Notes: generated by a model from the sequence alone, not told the origin. Numbered from the stretch's first letter, positions 28,186 through 37,813 are shown. The stretch is DNA of 64,000 bases from an uncultured Clostridia bacterium (GCA_947632045.1 CANRNQ010000004.1:1-64000); one strand, 5' to 3'. Translations and numbers: made by a program.

Positions 28186-30090
28186 TCAGTCTTTTTCCCT
28201 TTCGTGCTTGATTATCGCGCCGGTGTATGCGTCGATTTTGTATTCGTACTCATATCCGTTTGCTTTAAAGCCAAGCTCATATACATACGCTCCGTCGTCG
28301 CGGTCAAGCTCGATCTCAAGCTCACGCACGCTTGCCGCTGAAACTCCGGCGTGGTTCAGAGCCGTCTCCTTTGCTCGCTGTTCCCCGATATATTCCGAGG
28401 CCTTTGAGCTATTTCCGGTCTGAGCTTGACTGCTCGCGGCCTGCGAGGAAGCGCCTCCCACGCTCACAGCGGCGCGGTAATCGTCGTCATACTCCTTATT
28501 ATATTTCAGCACTGCGCCGCTCGTCGCGTTAATATCATAGTCGTACTCGTAGCTTCCGGATTTAAATTCGACCTCATAAACGACCGTACCATTCTCGCGA
28601 TCGAGCTTAGCGGAGGAGGCTCTGACGCTCGATGCGGAAACGCCCGCATGGCCATAGGCTATTTCCTTCGCCCTCTGTTCGCCTATATAGTTTACAGCTG
28701 ACGATGAGGCGGACTGAGCCGGGCTTTGAGGTTGTGACGACGCTCCTCCCGAGGCTGTATTTGCGCGGTAATCGTCGTCAAGCTCCTTGTCGGAGCGCAC
28801 TATTGCTCCGCTCACGGCGTTTATTTCGTAATCGTATTCATATCCGCTAAAGTCAAAGCTCACGTCATATACAACTATTCCGTTTTCGCGGTCAAGCTCT
28901 ATCTTGAGACCGGTTGCGCTGTTTGAGGAAACGCCGGCATTATTAAGGGCTATTTCCTTTGCCCGCTGCTCGCCTATATAATCTGACGACTGAGAACTGC
29001 CGGTCGAGGAATTGCCTTGAGTTTGCTGCTGAGAGCCGCCGTTTGAGGACGAATAATTATCGTCGTCCCTTTCCCGGTCATAGCTTACTACCTCGCCGGA
29101 CGATGCGTCTATCTCGTATTCATACTCATAGCCGGAAACGGTAAATTCAACCTCGTAAACCATTCTGCCGTCCTCTACGTCCATGCCGATTTTGCTGTTT
29201 TGCGCAACGCTTGGCGATGTAAGCTTCGAAACGGCATTTTTAAGCTCGGCATTTTCAGCCCTATTCGCCGCGTCGCTTATCGCCGCGCTCCAGGCCTTTT
29301 GCTCGCCGATATAACCGTTGGTACTCGGGTCGCCGGTCACCTGTAAATTTTTGTTGCTGATTTGACCGCTCTCGCGCAGAATATTAAGCTCGTTTATCGA
29401 GAGCTTTGACAACTCCTCAAAGGTCATAAGCGGATTTTTCTCTATTATATCCGAAATGAGCTGCGCCTTTGAGAGCGATATGCCGTATTTGTCGGCAAGC
29501 TCTGATATTTTTTCGTCGTGCGAGAGCTTTTGGCTCAATATAGAGCCGTCAAAGGACGCTCCGCCGATTATAGAGTTTATACTTTCGACCAGCCTTTGCT
29601 GAAGCTCCGCCGCCTTTTGCGGGTCGTCGTTATCGACTGACACGAGTATTGAATTTGCTATATCGCTTAAATATCCGTTTTTCAGCATAGAGCCGACGAG
29701 CGCGTTTACGGCTACGTCGAGGTCGGTGTTTTTCATATCCATATCCCCGACGATTTTCTTGCCGTCCTCATTCAAGGCCTTTACCTCCAGCACCCTATCG
29801 TCACGGTTCAGTAGTATCTCAACGCTCGGGTTCACGTCGAAGAACACGGTGGTCGCCACGTTATTGCCCATAGTTACATTGAACGCGATGATAGAGCCGC
29901 CCAAGAGAATAACAAAGGCTGCGGCGGCTGCCGCGATCTTATAAATCAAGCTCTTTTTTCTTTTGTTTTCCGTCATTTTAATCACACTGCCTCCCTGCTC
30001 CGAACACCGCTGCAAAACAGAGTCCAGAACGTCGGGAACGGCTTTTGAAAACGCTCCTTGGAGCCTTTTCTCTATATCCCTGTTATCCAT
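28186..30090 (-). CDS. RsgI-like anti-sigma factor with four PepSY repeats
   Basis: A 634-residue single-pass membrane protein. The short N-terminal cytosolic part presumably binds the adjacent sigma factor. A TM helix (about 48-72) is followed by the RsgI-type motif VFFDVNPSVEILLNRDDRVL (about 82-101); the Asn-Pro within it is where RsgI proteins are reported to self-cleave. A helical region follows (to about 250), then four PepSY-like units (starting near 258, 368, 463 and 565), each containing YIGEQ, LDRENG or a variant, GYEYDYEI and SGAIV, separated by Ser/Gln-rich linkers. Start chosen at the second ATG (GGAGG 5 nt upstream). It follows the sigma gene by 14 bp. Clostridial RsgI proteins sense extracellular polysaccharide, but through other C-terminal domains. 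Confidence 0.85.
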   Translation of the reverse strand: MDNRDIEKRLQGAFSKAVPDVLDSVLQRCSEQGGSVIKMTENKRKKSLIYKIAAAAAAFVILLGGSIIAFNVTMGNNVATTVFFDVNPSVEILLNRDDRVLEVKALNEDGKKIVGDMDMKNTDLDVAVNALVGSMLKNGYLSDIANSILVSVDNDDPQKAAELQQRLVESINSIIGGASFDGSILSQKLSHDEKISELADKYGISLSKAQLISDIIEKNPLMTFEELSKLSINELNILRESGQISNKNLQVTGDPSTNGYIGEQKAWSAAISDAANRAENAELKNAVSKLTSPSVAQNSKIGMDVEDGRMVYEVEFTVSGYEYEYEIDASSGEVVSYDRERDDDNYSSSNGGSQQQTQGNSSTGSSQSSDYIGEQRAKEIALNNAGVSSNSATGLKIELDRENGIVVYDVSFDFSGYEYDYEINAVSGAIVRSDKELDDDYRANTASGGASSQPQSPAQSASSSAVNYIGEQRAKEIAYGHAGVSASSVRASSAKLDRENGTVVYEVEFKSGSYEYDYDINATSGAVLKYNKEYDDDYRAAVSVGGASSQAASSQAQTGNSSKASEYIGEQRAKETALNHAGVSAASVRELEIELDRDDGAYVYELGFKANGYEYEYKIDAYTGAIIKHEREKD

Positions 30091-30104
30091 ATTATCCTCC
30101 ATTC

Positions 30105-30647
30105 TCAGTCGGCGCTTAACCTTTTTCTGAGCTTTTTTATCGCTCTGTTGTACTTTGAGAGAACCGTTGACAGCGGAATGTCAAGTATTCTCGCCGTTTC
30201 GCGGTGCTTTAGTCCGGCTACCGCGTGCAGGATAACTATCTCCCTCTCCTCGTCGCCGAGCGACTGCATACACTCGCGTATGACTATTCTGTCCTCGCTT
30301 GTGAGCTCGTCGCCCTTATCCGCGAAGTCGAAGTCTTCGGCGGGCTTGTCGGAAGCTTTGCTTTTACTTCTGAGGTCCATCAGGCACAGATTGCGCGCTA
30401 TTGTTATTATCCATGCCATCGGCTTGCCCATGCTCTTATAGCTCGGCGCAGCGCGCCAGATCTCAAGCAGGGTATCCTGCAAAACGTCCTCCGCGTCCAT
30501 TCGGTTCTTTAAAATCGAAAGCGCATATGAATAAACCGAGGCTTTCACGCAGTCATATATGGCGGCAAGAGCGCTCTTGTCGCCGTCTGCGATTTTAAGC
30601 AACTGCTGATCAAGCATTTCACCGCTTATATTTTCACGCTCCGGCAT
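30105..30647 (-). CDS. ECF-type RNA polymerase sigma factor
   Basis: A 180-residue sigma-70 family protein with region 2 (AIYDCVKASVYSYALSILKN, AEDVLQDTLLEIWRAA, MAWIITIARNLCLMDLR) and region 4 helix-turn-helix (LGDEEREIVILHAVAGLKHRETARILDIPLSTVLSKYNRAIKK, positions about 130-172). No region 1 or 3, so an extracytoplasmic-function type, not SigI. It is encoded directly before an RsgI-like anti-sigma, so it is likely held at the membrane until a signal arrives. Start ATG 30647 has AAGGAG 10 nt upstream. Targets are unknown; the dockerin amylase transcribed toward it lies next door. Confidence 0.92.
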   Translation of the reverse strand: MPERENISGEMLDQQLLKIADGDKSALAAIYDCVKASVYSYALSILKNRMDAEDVLQDTLLEIWRAAPSYKSMGKPMAWIITIARNLCLMDLRSKSKASDKPAEDFDFADKGDELTSEDRIVIRECMQSLGDEEREIVILHAVAGLKHRETARILDIPLSTVLSKYNRAIKKLRKRLSAD

Positions 30648-30802
30648 TTACTCATTGCTCCTTTCATAAGGTTAATGCAAAAAATGGCAGTTTTATTGCA
30701 TCGAAAGTAAAATTTTTTGGTTTATTTTCTGACTGTATTTTAATTTTATCACAGCGATGCGTCATTGTCTATAATTTATATTTTTAGTATTGCGCTTGAG
30801 GC

Positions 30803-30948
30803 GCTTGTCGGGGCGGCGACCCGTGCGGCGCAGCCGCACAAGAAAACGCGGCGCACGCTTGATCTTGCCTCGGCCGGAAAAATTTTTCCGCCGCGTTTTT
30901 TGCAAATTTCCGCCGCGGCGGAAATTTGCGGTCGCCGCCCCGACAAGC
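30803..30948. repeat. cloverleaf element E
   Basis: A perfect 19-bp outer stem: 30803-30821 with 30930-30948 (GCTTGTCGGGGCGGCGACC and its complement). Arm 1: GTGCGGC/GCCGCAC (30823-30839). Arm 2: AAAACGCGGCG (30843-30853) with CGCCGCGTTTT (30889-30899), with an inner CGGAAAAATTTTTCCG-type palindrome. Arm 3: GCAAATTTCCGCC with GGCGGAAATTTGC (30902-30929). It directly abuts the T-run of the amylase terminator. Confidence 0.92.
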
Positions 30949-30981
30949 AAAAAAGGCGCGGCAGTCAAAGACCGCCGCGCC
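30949..30981 (-). terminator. terminator of the amylase gene
   Basis: On the minus strand GGCGCGGC pairs with GCCGCGCC across an 11-nt loop, followed by TTTTTT. It is 18 bp after the stop and immediately precedes element E. Confidence 0.85.
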
Positions 30982-30998
30982 CTGTGAAAGATAAAATA

Positions 30999-33900
30999 TT
31001 ATTTGTAGTTCTTTACCGTTCCTATCTGCGAGCTAACATTCATCTTTGAAGCATACTTTTGAATGAGCAGCGCGTCGGCAAGCTCTACCTTAGAATCTCC
31101 GTTTGCGTCAGCCGCCGCAAGAGCCATACCCGTAAGGCTATAACCTATCGAGTGTCTTGCCGTCAAAAGCGCGTCATAAAGGTTTATAATTCCGTCAAGG
31201 CTTGCGTCGCCGACAACGTACGAATCGCCGTCCGAGATTGGGCCCTGTGATACGGTTCTCGTCGTCTGAACAGACGCTACTCCCGCCTTTACGGCGTTTA
31301 CCTTGATACTGTCTGTGGATTTAAGAGCCGGTACGGACACCGTATATACTCCGGTGAAATCGTCGGCAGTCGTCTTGTACTCTGTTGAGTTGACCGTTAC
31401 CGTAACGCTTGAACCCGGAGCAGTCTTGCCCGTGATCGTCGTTCCGCCTGCCGCAAGGACAGTTATCGACGGGGCTTTTACCTTAAGCGCCGCCTTTGCG
31501 CTGTTGATTTTTGCAAGAGCCGAGGATATTTCGCTCTCGGAGGCGTTGCCGCCCTTTGCTATAACCGATTCAGCCGATGAGAGTGCGCTTGTTATGGCGC
31601 TGTAAGTTTCCGCTGTATATTCCGTAGCCGTAAGCACCTTGCAGGAGGTAGCCGCCTTTTTAAGAGTATCCATGCCGGATTCCGCCGTCTTTTCCAAGAT
31701 CTTGCACTCTGTATCGCTGATAACGTCTACCCATATCTCGCCGGTGTTGCCTTCCATGTTGCCTGACTGACCGTTGCTGCCGTGAGTAATGAAATTATAC
31801 GGCTCCGTCGTGTTGAGATCAAAGCTGTAATAGCCGTCGCCGTCGTTTGTGCCGCTCATTATGTATGTTCCGGGGGACCATGCGCCGAGAGGCTCCTTCT
31901 TGGTGTCGCCGTCGCCTATCCATACATAAAGCTGTGAGCTGCTGTCCTTCGGCTTAACGTGGATTATGGACTTCTCCTCCTTGATTGGAGGTCCGGACTC
32001 GCCCTGCGCACATTTGTAATACGTCGCACGCTTTGTCGATGTACCCTTTTCGTTTGTAGCCTCCGCCGTTACCTGAACGTATGAGCCTTCATAGGCCTTG
32101 TCGCCGATGGTGAAGGTGCCGCCGTTGCTTACCCTGATCTTGTTAGCGCCGTCAACCGAAACCTTAGCCTCGTTCGCGCCGTCAATAGTAAGAGTTATGG
32201 TCTGTGTGCCGGTGAAGTTCTCCTTGCCCGAAAGCGTGATGAGCGGTTTGCCGTCCGGCTCCTGAATAAGGATAGTGCCGTGTGCTCCGCTGTTGAATTT
32301 CACCTTGCCGTTTTCAACGGTAGCCGAGGAGTCGTCATAAGCGTTTACAAGCTCCTTACCGTCCTCCCAAATAGATGAAACGTCTATCGTTACGTCCGAA
32401 TTTGCGCTTGCGCCTATTACGCCCGCCGCCTTATCTATTATTCCGTTTTTGCTGTATGTTCTTCCGAAGCCTATGCCGTTTGAGGCGTTCAGGCTCAAAT
32501 TGGAGCCGGCGCCAATTGCGATGTGATTGCTGCGGAAGGTGCCGACCTTATCCCAGTGCGCGAGAAGCTCCGCGTCATAGTTGTCCCAGTTCATATCGCT
32601 TCTCAGCGCGTGACCGGAGCCGCCGTTTCCGTCAAACGGCACGCCCGAAACGAGGCTTCTGTTTGTTTCGTCGCCGTAATAAATCTGTACCGCTCCCGGC
32701 AGCATGAGGAACGCCGAGCCGAGATAATACATATCGCCTCTTGCGAGAGTGGAGTCGTGCGACGACATATAAGAAAGCACATTGAAGCTGTCGTCGCTGT
32801 TTATCGCCGCCGCATAATCCTTGTATTTACCTGCGACAGATCCCTTTTGGAGAACTCCGCCGCCCGTCGTGTCAAAGTTGATGAGCGAATCAAATTTGCC
32901 CTGCGTATAGTAATTGTCCTTGCCTACGCCGTGATCCCAAACCTCACCGGTCATCCAGAAGTCGAGGTCATCGAGCTTCTTGGTCGGGTTTTTGCTCTTC
33001 CAGGTTCTGAGCGCCTGTACGCAGGCGTCCTTGAGCTTTGCCCATGACGCAAGCTCAACGTGCTTTGCGGTATCGCAGCGGAAGCCGTCAACGCCGTAGG
33101 TCTCTACCCACTCGGAGAGCCATTTTGTGAGGTAATCGGTAACCGTGCCGCTTGAGCCGTATTTTGCTATCTTTTGCTCGTATGTTTTTTCCTCTTTCCA
33201 CTTATTCTGGAGGAATGTCGGTATGCCGACACTTGCCGTGCTTTCGGTCTTGAAATCGGGCAGACCCTGAAGCGACATTGTATAGTCGCTGCCGCCGCCC
33301 TGAGTATATCCGGCGAGTCCGGCTCTGATCCAGCCTGGGCCCCACCACTTGCCCCAATCAGAGCTTGAGGTCTCGTAGTCTATAACGCTGTGGTATGTGG
33401 CGTTGCTGATGTTGCCGTAGTTGTAATATATGCTTCTCCAATCGCCTTTTATGGTTCCGTAACCGCCGTATTCATTCATATCATAAAGCGAGTTATAACC
33501 GGCGTGGTTCATAACTATATCCATTATTATTCTTATGCCGTGCTCGTGCGCTGTGTCAACGAGCTTTTGGAACTCTTCCTTTGTACCGAAATTCTTATCG
33601 CTTTCGGTGTAGTCGAGCACATAGTAGCCGTGATAAGAATAGTGCGGATAGCTCGGAGAGCTGTTGTCGCCGACAACGTATCCGTGGATTTGCTCATACG
33701 GAGCCGACAGCCAGATGGCGTTTACTCCGAGGTCGTCAAAATAGCCCTCTTCTATCTTATCCGTAATACCGGCAAAGTCTCCGCCGTGGAAGGTTCCCCT
33801 TGCGAGGCCCCCGGTGAAGTTATACGGCTGACCGTTTGCGTCAAGTCCTCTGCCGTATGAGTGGTCGTTCGTTTTGTCTCCGTTATAGAAGCGGTCTGTC

Positions 33901-34085
33901 AGCAGGAAATACACAGTGGCATTATCCCAAGAAAACGTGTCTCCGCCCGTGCTTGCCGCCGCTTTTATATCGACGTTATCCGTCTGTGCCGCGACTGCCG
34001 AGGGCGCAATGCAGAAACAAGACGCCGCGATAGCGAGCGTTAGGAACGCCGCGATGAGCTTGTTTCTTTTCCTAAGAATACTCAT
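30999..34085 (-). CDS. secreted GH13 alpha-amylase with CBM26-like module and dockerin
   Basis: A 1028-residue extracellular starch hydrolase. Signal peptide 1-33 (MSILRKRNKLIAAFL...AVAA). GH13 barrel about 50-520, with the nucleophile Asp338 in GFRCDTAKH, acid/base Glu381 in TGEVWDHG and Asp444 in SSHDS. A C-domain follows; CBM26-like starch-binding module about 706-795 (IIHVKPKDSSSQLYVWIG); a FIVAR-like helical module about 805-870; an Ig-like domain about 871-945; a type I dockerin 957-1016 with two calcium-loop repeats (GDASLDGIINLYDALL, ADANGDSKVELADALL). The dockerin would tether it to a cohesin scaffold, as in amylosomes. Single-gene unit with its own terminator. Confidence 0.95.
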   Translation of the reverse strand: MSILRKRNKLIAAFLTLAIAASCFCIAPSAVAAQTDNVDIKAAASTGGDTFSWDNATVYFLLTDRFYNGDKTNDHSYGRGLDANGQPYNFTGGLARGTFHGGDFAGITDKIEEGYFDDLGVNAIWLSAPYEQIHGYVVGDNSSPSYPHYSYHGYYVLDYTESDKNFGTKEEFQKLVDTAHEHGIRIIMDIVMNHAGYNSLYDMNEYGGYGTIKGDWRSIYYNYGNISNATYHSVIDYETSSSDWGKWWGPGWIRAGLAGYTQGGGSDYTMSLQGLPDFKTESTASVGIPTFLQNKWKEEKTYEQKIAKYGSSGTVTDYLTKWLSEWVETYGVDGFRCDTAKHVELASWAKLKDACVQALRTWKSKNPTKKLDDLDFWMTGEVWDHGVGKDNYYTQGKFDSLINFDTTGGGVLQKGSVAGKYKDYAAAINSDDSFNVLSYMSSHDSTLARGDMYYLGSAFLMLPGAVQIYYGDETNRSLVSGVPFDGNGGSGHALRSDMNWDNYDAELLAHWDKVGTFRSNHIAIGAGSNLSLNASNGIGFGRTYSKNGIIDKAAGVIGASANSDVTIDVSSIWEDGKELVNAYDDSSATVENGKVKFNSGAHGTILIQEPDGKPLITLSGKENFTGTQTITLTIDGANEAKVSVDGANKIRVSNGGTFTIGDKAYEGSYVQVTAEATNEKGTSTKRATYYKCAQGESGPPIKEEKSIIHVKPKDSSSQLYVWIGDGDTKKEPLGAWSPGTYIMSGTNDGDGYYSFDLNTTEPYNFITHGSNGQSGNMEGNTGEIWVDVISDTECKILEKTAESGMDTLKKAATSCKVLTATEYTAETYSAITSALSSAESVIAKGGNASESEISSALAKINSAKAALKVKAPSITVLAAGGTTITGKTAPGSSVTVTVNSTEYKTTADDFTGVYTVSVPALKSTDSIKVNAVKAGVASVQTTRTVSQGPISDGDSYVVGDASLDGIINLYDALLTARHSIGYSLTGMALAAADANGDSKVELADALLIQKYASKMNVSSQIGTVKNYK

Positions 34086-34309
34086 AAAAACACTCCTTTA
34101 AAAAAAATAAACAATTTTGCGCGTACCCTAGACATACACGCAATACCATATTAAATGTAACATATTTTCGTTAAAATGGCTATTGATAAATGCGACAAAT
34201 TACATATTGATTTTTTGTCATTATCTTACATATTACGGGGCGGCATGGCTGTCATATTAATTTATTATCCCTAAGAAGCTTCGGCGCTGTTGCGGGCGGC
34301 TGTGCTCGT
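34086..34309. other. AT-rich upstream region of the amylase gene
   Basis: No gene. On the minus strand, GACAAA and TTTGTC elements and several ATATG repeats lie 60-140 bp before the amylase start and may be regulatory, but I cannot define a clear promoter or operator. AAAGGAG is the amylase ribosome-binding site. Confidence 0.35.
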
Positions 34310-34420
34310 GCGGCGACCGCTTTCTTTCGCCGTTCGGCGAAAGAAAGACGCAGGCTCCGCGCGCCCGTAGGCGCGCGGAGCCTGCGTGTGAGCCGCCTTT
34401 GGCGGCTCACCGGTCGCCGC
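34310..34420. repeat. cloverleaf element F (fully paired four-way junction)
   Basis: Outer stem GCGGCGACCG (34310-34319) with CGGTCGCCGC (34411-34420). Arm 1 34320-34347: CTTTCTTTCGCC with GGCGAAAGAAAG. Arm 2 34348-34387: an 18-bp perfect stem with loop CGTA. Arm 3 34388-34410: GTGAGCCGCC with GGCGGCTCAC. The four helices abut with no unpaired base at the junction. Arm sequences differ from other copies except for the outer stem. It lies 28 bp after the gtrA stop. Confidence 0.9.
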
Positions 34421-34448
34421 TCTCAAGGCAAGCTGTTAAATTTTAATT

Positions 34449-34979
34449 TCAGGCATCGTTTTCGGTCTTTTCGCCGTCCTCCTTGCCGCCCTTCCCGTCG
34501 TCGCTTTTAAACGCGAAAAAGCGCTGGCCGATATAGTTGCAGCCCGTGAAGAACACCATGCCGACAAACATCGTGAGATATTCGACTATCTTGTGGTCGA
34601 CGCTCGGAAAAAACGTACCCATGAACCAGCTTGTGAACGGCCGTGCTATGCCGTATGAGATAAGATAGCATACGGCTATGTTTATAGCAAACCTCAAAAT
34701 AGACTTGCCCGTATTGCCCTTGCTTTTAAAGGTAATATTCTTGTTGAGTATATAGCTCAGAACGCTCGCAAGGGAGTAATTCATAGCCGAGCTTACCCAG
34801 AAGTTTATATCCTCCGCTTTAATGCCGTACGCCGCGGCGATTCCGTCGTACCAGTGAAAATGATCGGCGAGAAAGTACATACCATACATTATGCTCATTC
34901 CGACAACCGTATTTATCGCGCCTATGATTATAAACGTCAGGAATTTAGCGTCAAAAAAGCTCTTTAAAAATTTTTTCAA
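34449..34979 (-). CDS. GtrA family membrane protein (putative lipid-sugar flippase)
   Basis: A 176-residue protein with four predicted TM helices (about 13-37, 55-80, 90-115, 130-152) and the family features FIIIGAINTVVGMSIMYGM and GMVFFTGCNYIGQRFFAFK. GtrA/GtcA proteins are thought to flip undecaprenyl-phosphate-linked sugars outward for decoration of teichoic or other wall polymers. It begins 1 bp after the yfhO stop, and a GT2 glycosyltransferase gene is divergently placed beyond yfhO, completing the three expected components. The C-terminus is a charged Lys/Glu tail. Confidence 0.88.
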   Translation of the reverse strand: MKKFLKSFFDAKFLTFIIIGAINTVVGMSIMYGMYFLADHFHWYDGIAAAYGIKAEDINFWVSSAMNYSLASVLSYILNKNITFKSKGNTGKSILRFAINIAVCYLISYGIARPFTSWFMGTFFPSVDHKIVEYLTMFVGMVFFTGCNYIGQRFFAFKSDDGKGGKEDGEKTENDA

Positions 34980-34980
34980 C

Positions 34981-37776
34981 TTACCGTTTTCTCTCCTTTC
35001 TCTCCCTTAAAGCGGGTCGGGTATCGCTCTGAGCCTCGTCGAAATCATCAGCGTCGTCCGGCTCAATGCCCGCGACCTCCGGCGTTATGCCGAGAGGGCC
35101 GAACGTTCTTCCCTTTTTCTTCAGGTACCACTGCGCAAAGCAGTAAAGCGCGAACATTGTAAGAGAAATTATTGTGATTATAAGACCTACCGTAAATCCG
35201 GCGGGCGTATAGCTGAACTCGAGCGTGTGCTTTCCCTTTGTAAGGCTGAGCGCGAGCATCGCGTTGTCGACCGATTCCGGCTCGACCTTTTCGCCGTCCA
35301 CATATGCGCTCCAGCCCGGCTCAAACGGGATAGACGTGTAAAGAAGTCCGTCCTGCTTTACGTCTATTTCTCCCTTTATATTTGTTGAGTTTCGCGACGT
35401 GACCGTCATAAGCTCGTCCTTGAGGAGCTCGTAGCCCTTGTCAAAAAGCTCCTGATTAAACATACATACATATACGTTTGCGTTGCCGGAAAGTCCCATG
35501 TCTACCGATGCGTTAATCTTCAGCGTTTCACCCTTTTTATAAGGTCCCACCGAGGCTATGCACGGTCTTTTTATCTCGCAGCTTTGAGCTACCGGGTTCG
35601 CCTCGCCGCCGGAGATGGACATGGTCTGAACATTGTCGATAGACGCGTAAACAAATACAAGCGAGTCCTCGGGTATCTCGTAATTCCAGTTGAGCGTGCC
35701 GCCCATAGAGCTGTCCTTCGGGCTATATCTGTATTTTCCGTACACTCCGTTGTTATCCTTGTCCGTTTCACGGTAATACACGTTCAGGTTTCCGTGCCCC
35801 GCGCTCTTTACATTTACCGTTTTAAAGAGCTGCCCGCTAAGTCCTGTTGCCGCCTCAAACAATCTTTGCTGAGAGGCCAGCGGATCCAGCTTGTCGGCGT
35901 GGAAATCCTTAAGCGCGCTGTTCGTCATAAAGCCGAGGGAGAGGTATCTTTCGTTTTTATAATAATTCATTTCACCCTGTCTTCCGTCAAGGCTCCAGTT
36001 GTTTGTATCGGAAATATGGCCGTTTTCCGCTATAAGGTATTTTAAATCGAGAAAGGCGTTTGTAAGCGGGGTGGTTTCGGAATAGTAATATCTGTTTCCA
36101 GCGTCCCAGCCGTGGTTGCCTATGCCCTCAAGGAAATTGGTCACGCTTACGTTCGCCGTAGAGCTGAACTGGCTGACTCCGGGATACTGATAAAGCGGAG
36201 GGTCATTGAGCGTGTAAAATTTTGTAAACTCCATGCGGTAAAACGGCTCGCCGTCCTTAGCCTCAATGTCCTCGACGCAGGCGCGCACCTCCGCTCTTTT
36301 TGACGGGTATCCGGTTCTGACGGTCGTCCTTACCGTTTCGACGCTAAGAAGCACGCTGCTCACCATTTCACCGAGGAAGACTATACCCATAAGAATATAG
36401 AGCACATTTATTTTTATGAGCTTTAATTGATACATAAAGAATATTCCGACATACAAAACGGTAAGCGCCACACTGGTATACACCGCCGTTTCGGACTGTT
36501 GTCCAAGGCTTGCGCAGACAATGACTATCGCTGAAATGACAAGCATTCCCACTATTTCCGCGGGTGTTAGGTCATTTAGCAGAGTAAAGGCCTTATATGC
36601 CATAACGACCAGCACGAAGGAAACGATAAACGAGAATCTGTGCGGGATCATATTGGTCGAATGGAAGCCGTGCCACATAAAGTCGAGCAGCTTATTGTCT
36701 ATGCTCAGCATAAGGAAAAACAGCACGGCGCAGGAGATTATTTTTGTGCGCAGCTTTATCTTTCTCGAAATCAAGAACACGCCGAAAAGCAGAACGCAGA
36801 GGTAGCCGCTGTAAATGTTAGGCAGCCCCTCCTTATCGTTGGGCTTCGACATTGCCGTAAAGTTGCCTATAAGATCCTGTATTTCATAGTTGAAGCGCGT
36901 TATAGACGGCCACACATTGTTTGCGCTGTAAGACAGCTTCAGGGCAAAAAGCTCCGGAATCGTTATTACCGCGGTTATTCCAATTGCCGCTATCGACGCG
37001 AGGGCTATCTTAAAAAAGCGCCTTACGACAAGTCTTATAGGCATTTTAAATTGTATGCACAGGCAGACGAAGAATATTGCGGTAAATATGCAGGTGAAAA
37101 ATCCTATATAGTAATTGAAAAACAGCGACATAGCGAGAGCGACAACATAAAGCCGCACTCTTCCAAGCTTAACGAGGCAGTATGTTCCGTAGGCCGCAAG
37201 CGGGAAAAGCGCGAATGTATCGAACCACATGACGTTCCAATAATAGCCGAGCGTAAAGGCGCACAGGGCATACATAGTGCCGAAAAACACAAGCGAAAGA
37301 TCGTTGCGCTTGAACACGCCCTTTAAGAACACGCCGCAGAACAGTCCCGCAAAGCCTATGCGGCAGAGAAGGAAGAGTGTGAGCGCCTCGCGCAGAAACG
37401 TATAAGGCACAAACGTCAGCAGGAGATTAAACGGGCTTGCATAATAATAAGCCGCTATTCCCCAGAAGTTAGCTCCCATGCCGGTATCCCACGAATAGAG
37501 CAGCGACTGCCCCGTATGGAGCTTGTCCTGCACCTCAGTATAAAATGGGAAATACTGCTGCCAGAAGTCGGTCACGAGGATCTGCTGGTCGCCGAAGGGA
37601 AAGACCTTATTAAACGCGAATGCAAAGGTCATAAGCAAAAACGGAACCGCAAAGCAAAGCGCAAGGTAGAGCTTTGTTTTTGAGGCTGTCAGGCCGGTAT
37701 TTTTGTTGCCGGCGAGGCGTTCTCTCAGCTTTTGTCCCGTTCCTCCCTCCGATTTTTTGATTCTGCTGTTACTCAT
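34981..37776 (-). CDS. yfhO: YfhO family membrane glycosyltransferase
   Basis: A 931-residue GT-C-like membrane protein. The N-terminal half has about 12 hydrophobic segments (from about residue 33 onward), with the conserved early loop FPFGDQQILVTDFWQQYFPF; around residues 490-850 lies a large extracytoplasmic domain, followed by a last TM helix near 875-895 and a charged tail. In Bacillus and Staphylococcus YfhO transfers GlcNAc from undecaprenyl phosphate (made by CsbB) onto lipoteichoic acid. Co-transcribed with gtrA and divergent from a CsbB-like GT2 gene, which supports that role. Confidence 0.88.
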   Translation of the reverse strand: MSNSRIKKSEGGTGQKLRERLAGNKNTGLTASKTKLYLALCFAVPFLLMTFAFAFNKVFPFGDQQILVTDFWQQYFPFYTEVQDKLHTGQSLLYSWDTGMGANFWGIAAYYYASPFNLLLTFVPYTFLREALTLFLLCRIGFAGLFCGVFLKGVFKRNDLSLVFFGTMYALCAFTLGYYWNVMWFDTFALFPLAAYGTYCLVKLGRVRLYVVALAMSLFFNYYIGFFTCIFTAIFFVCLCIQFKMPIRLVVRRFFKIALASIAAIGITAVITIPELFALKLSYSANNVWPSITRFNYEIQDLIGNFTAMSKPNDKEGLPNIYSGYLCVLLFGVFLISRKIKLRTKIISCAVLFFLMLSIDNKLLDFMWHGFHSTNMIPHRFSFIVSFVLVVMAYKAFTLLNDLTPAEIVGMLVISAIVIVCASLGQQSETAVYTSVALTVLYVGIFFMYQLKLIKINVLYILMGIVFLGEMVSSVLLSVETVRTTVRTGYPSKRAEVRACVEDIEAKDGEPFYRMEFTKFYTLNDPPLYQYPGVSQFSSTANVSVTNFLEGIGNHGWDAGNRYYYSETTPLTNAFLDLKYLIAENGHISDTNNWSLDGRQGEMNYYKNERYLSLGFMTNSALKDFHADKLDPLASQQRLFEAATGLSGQLFKTVNVKSAGHGNLNVYYRETDKDNNGVYGKYRYSPKDSSMGGTLNWNYEIPEDSLVFVYASIDNVQTMSISGGEANPVAQSCEIKRPCIASVGPYKKGETLKINASVDMGLSGNANVYVCMFNQELFDKGYELLKDELMTVTSRNSTNIKGEIDVKQDGLLYTSIPFEPGWSAYVDGEKVEPESVDNAMLALSLTKGKHTLEFSYTPAGFTVGLIITIISLTMFALYCFAQWYLKKKGRTFGPLGITPEVAGIEPDDADDFDEAQSDTRPALRERKERKR

Positions 37777-37813
37777 AAAAAATACCTCCGTTATTTCAAA
37801 CGATGTATATTCA

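Noticed and set aside
28186-30647. SigI-RsgI pair
   Set aside because: The anti-sigma is RsgI-like, but the sigma factor has only ECF regions 2 and 4 and lacks the SigI C-terminal region.
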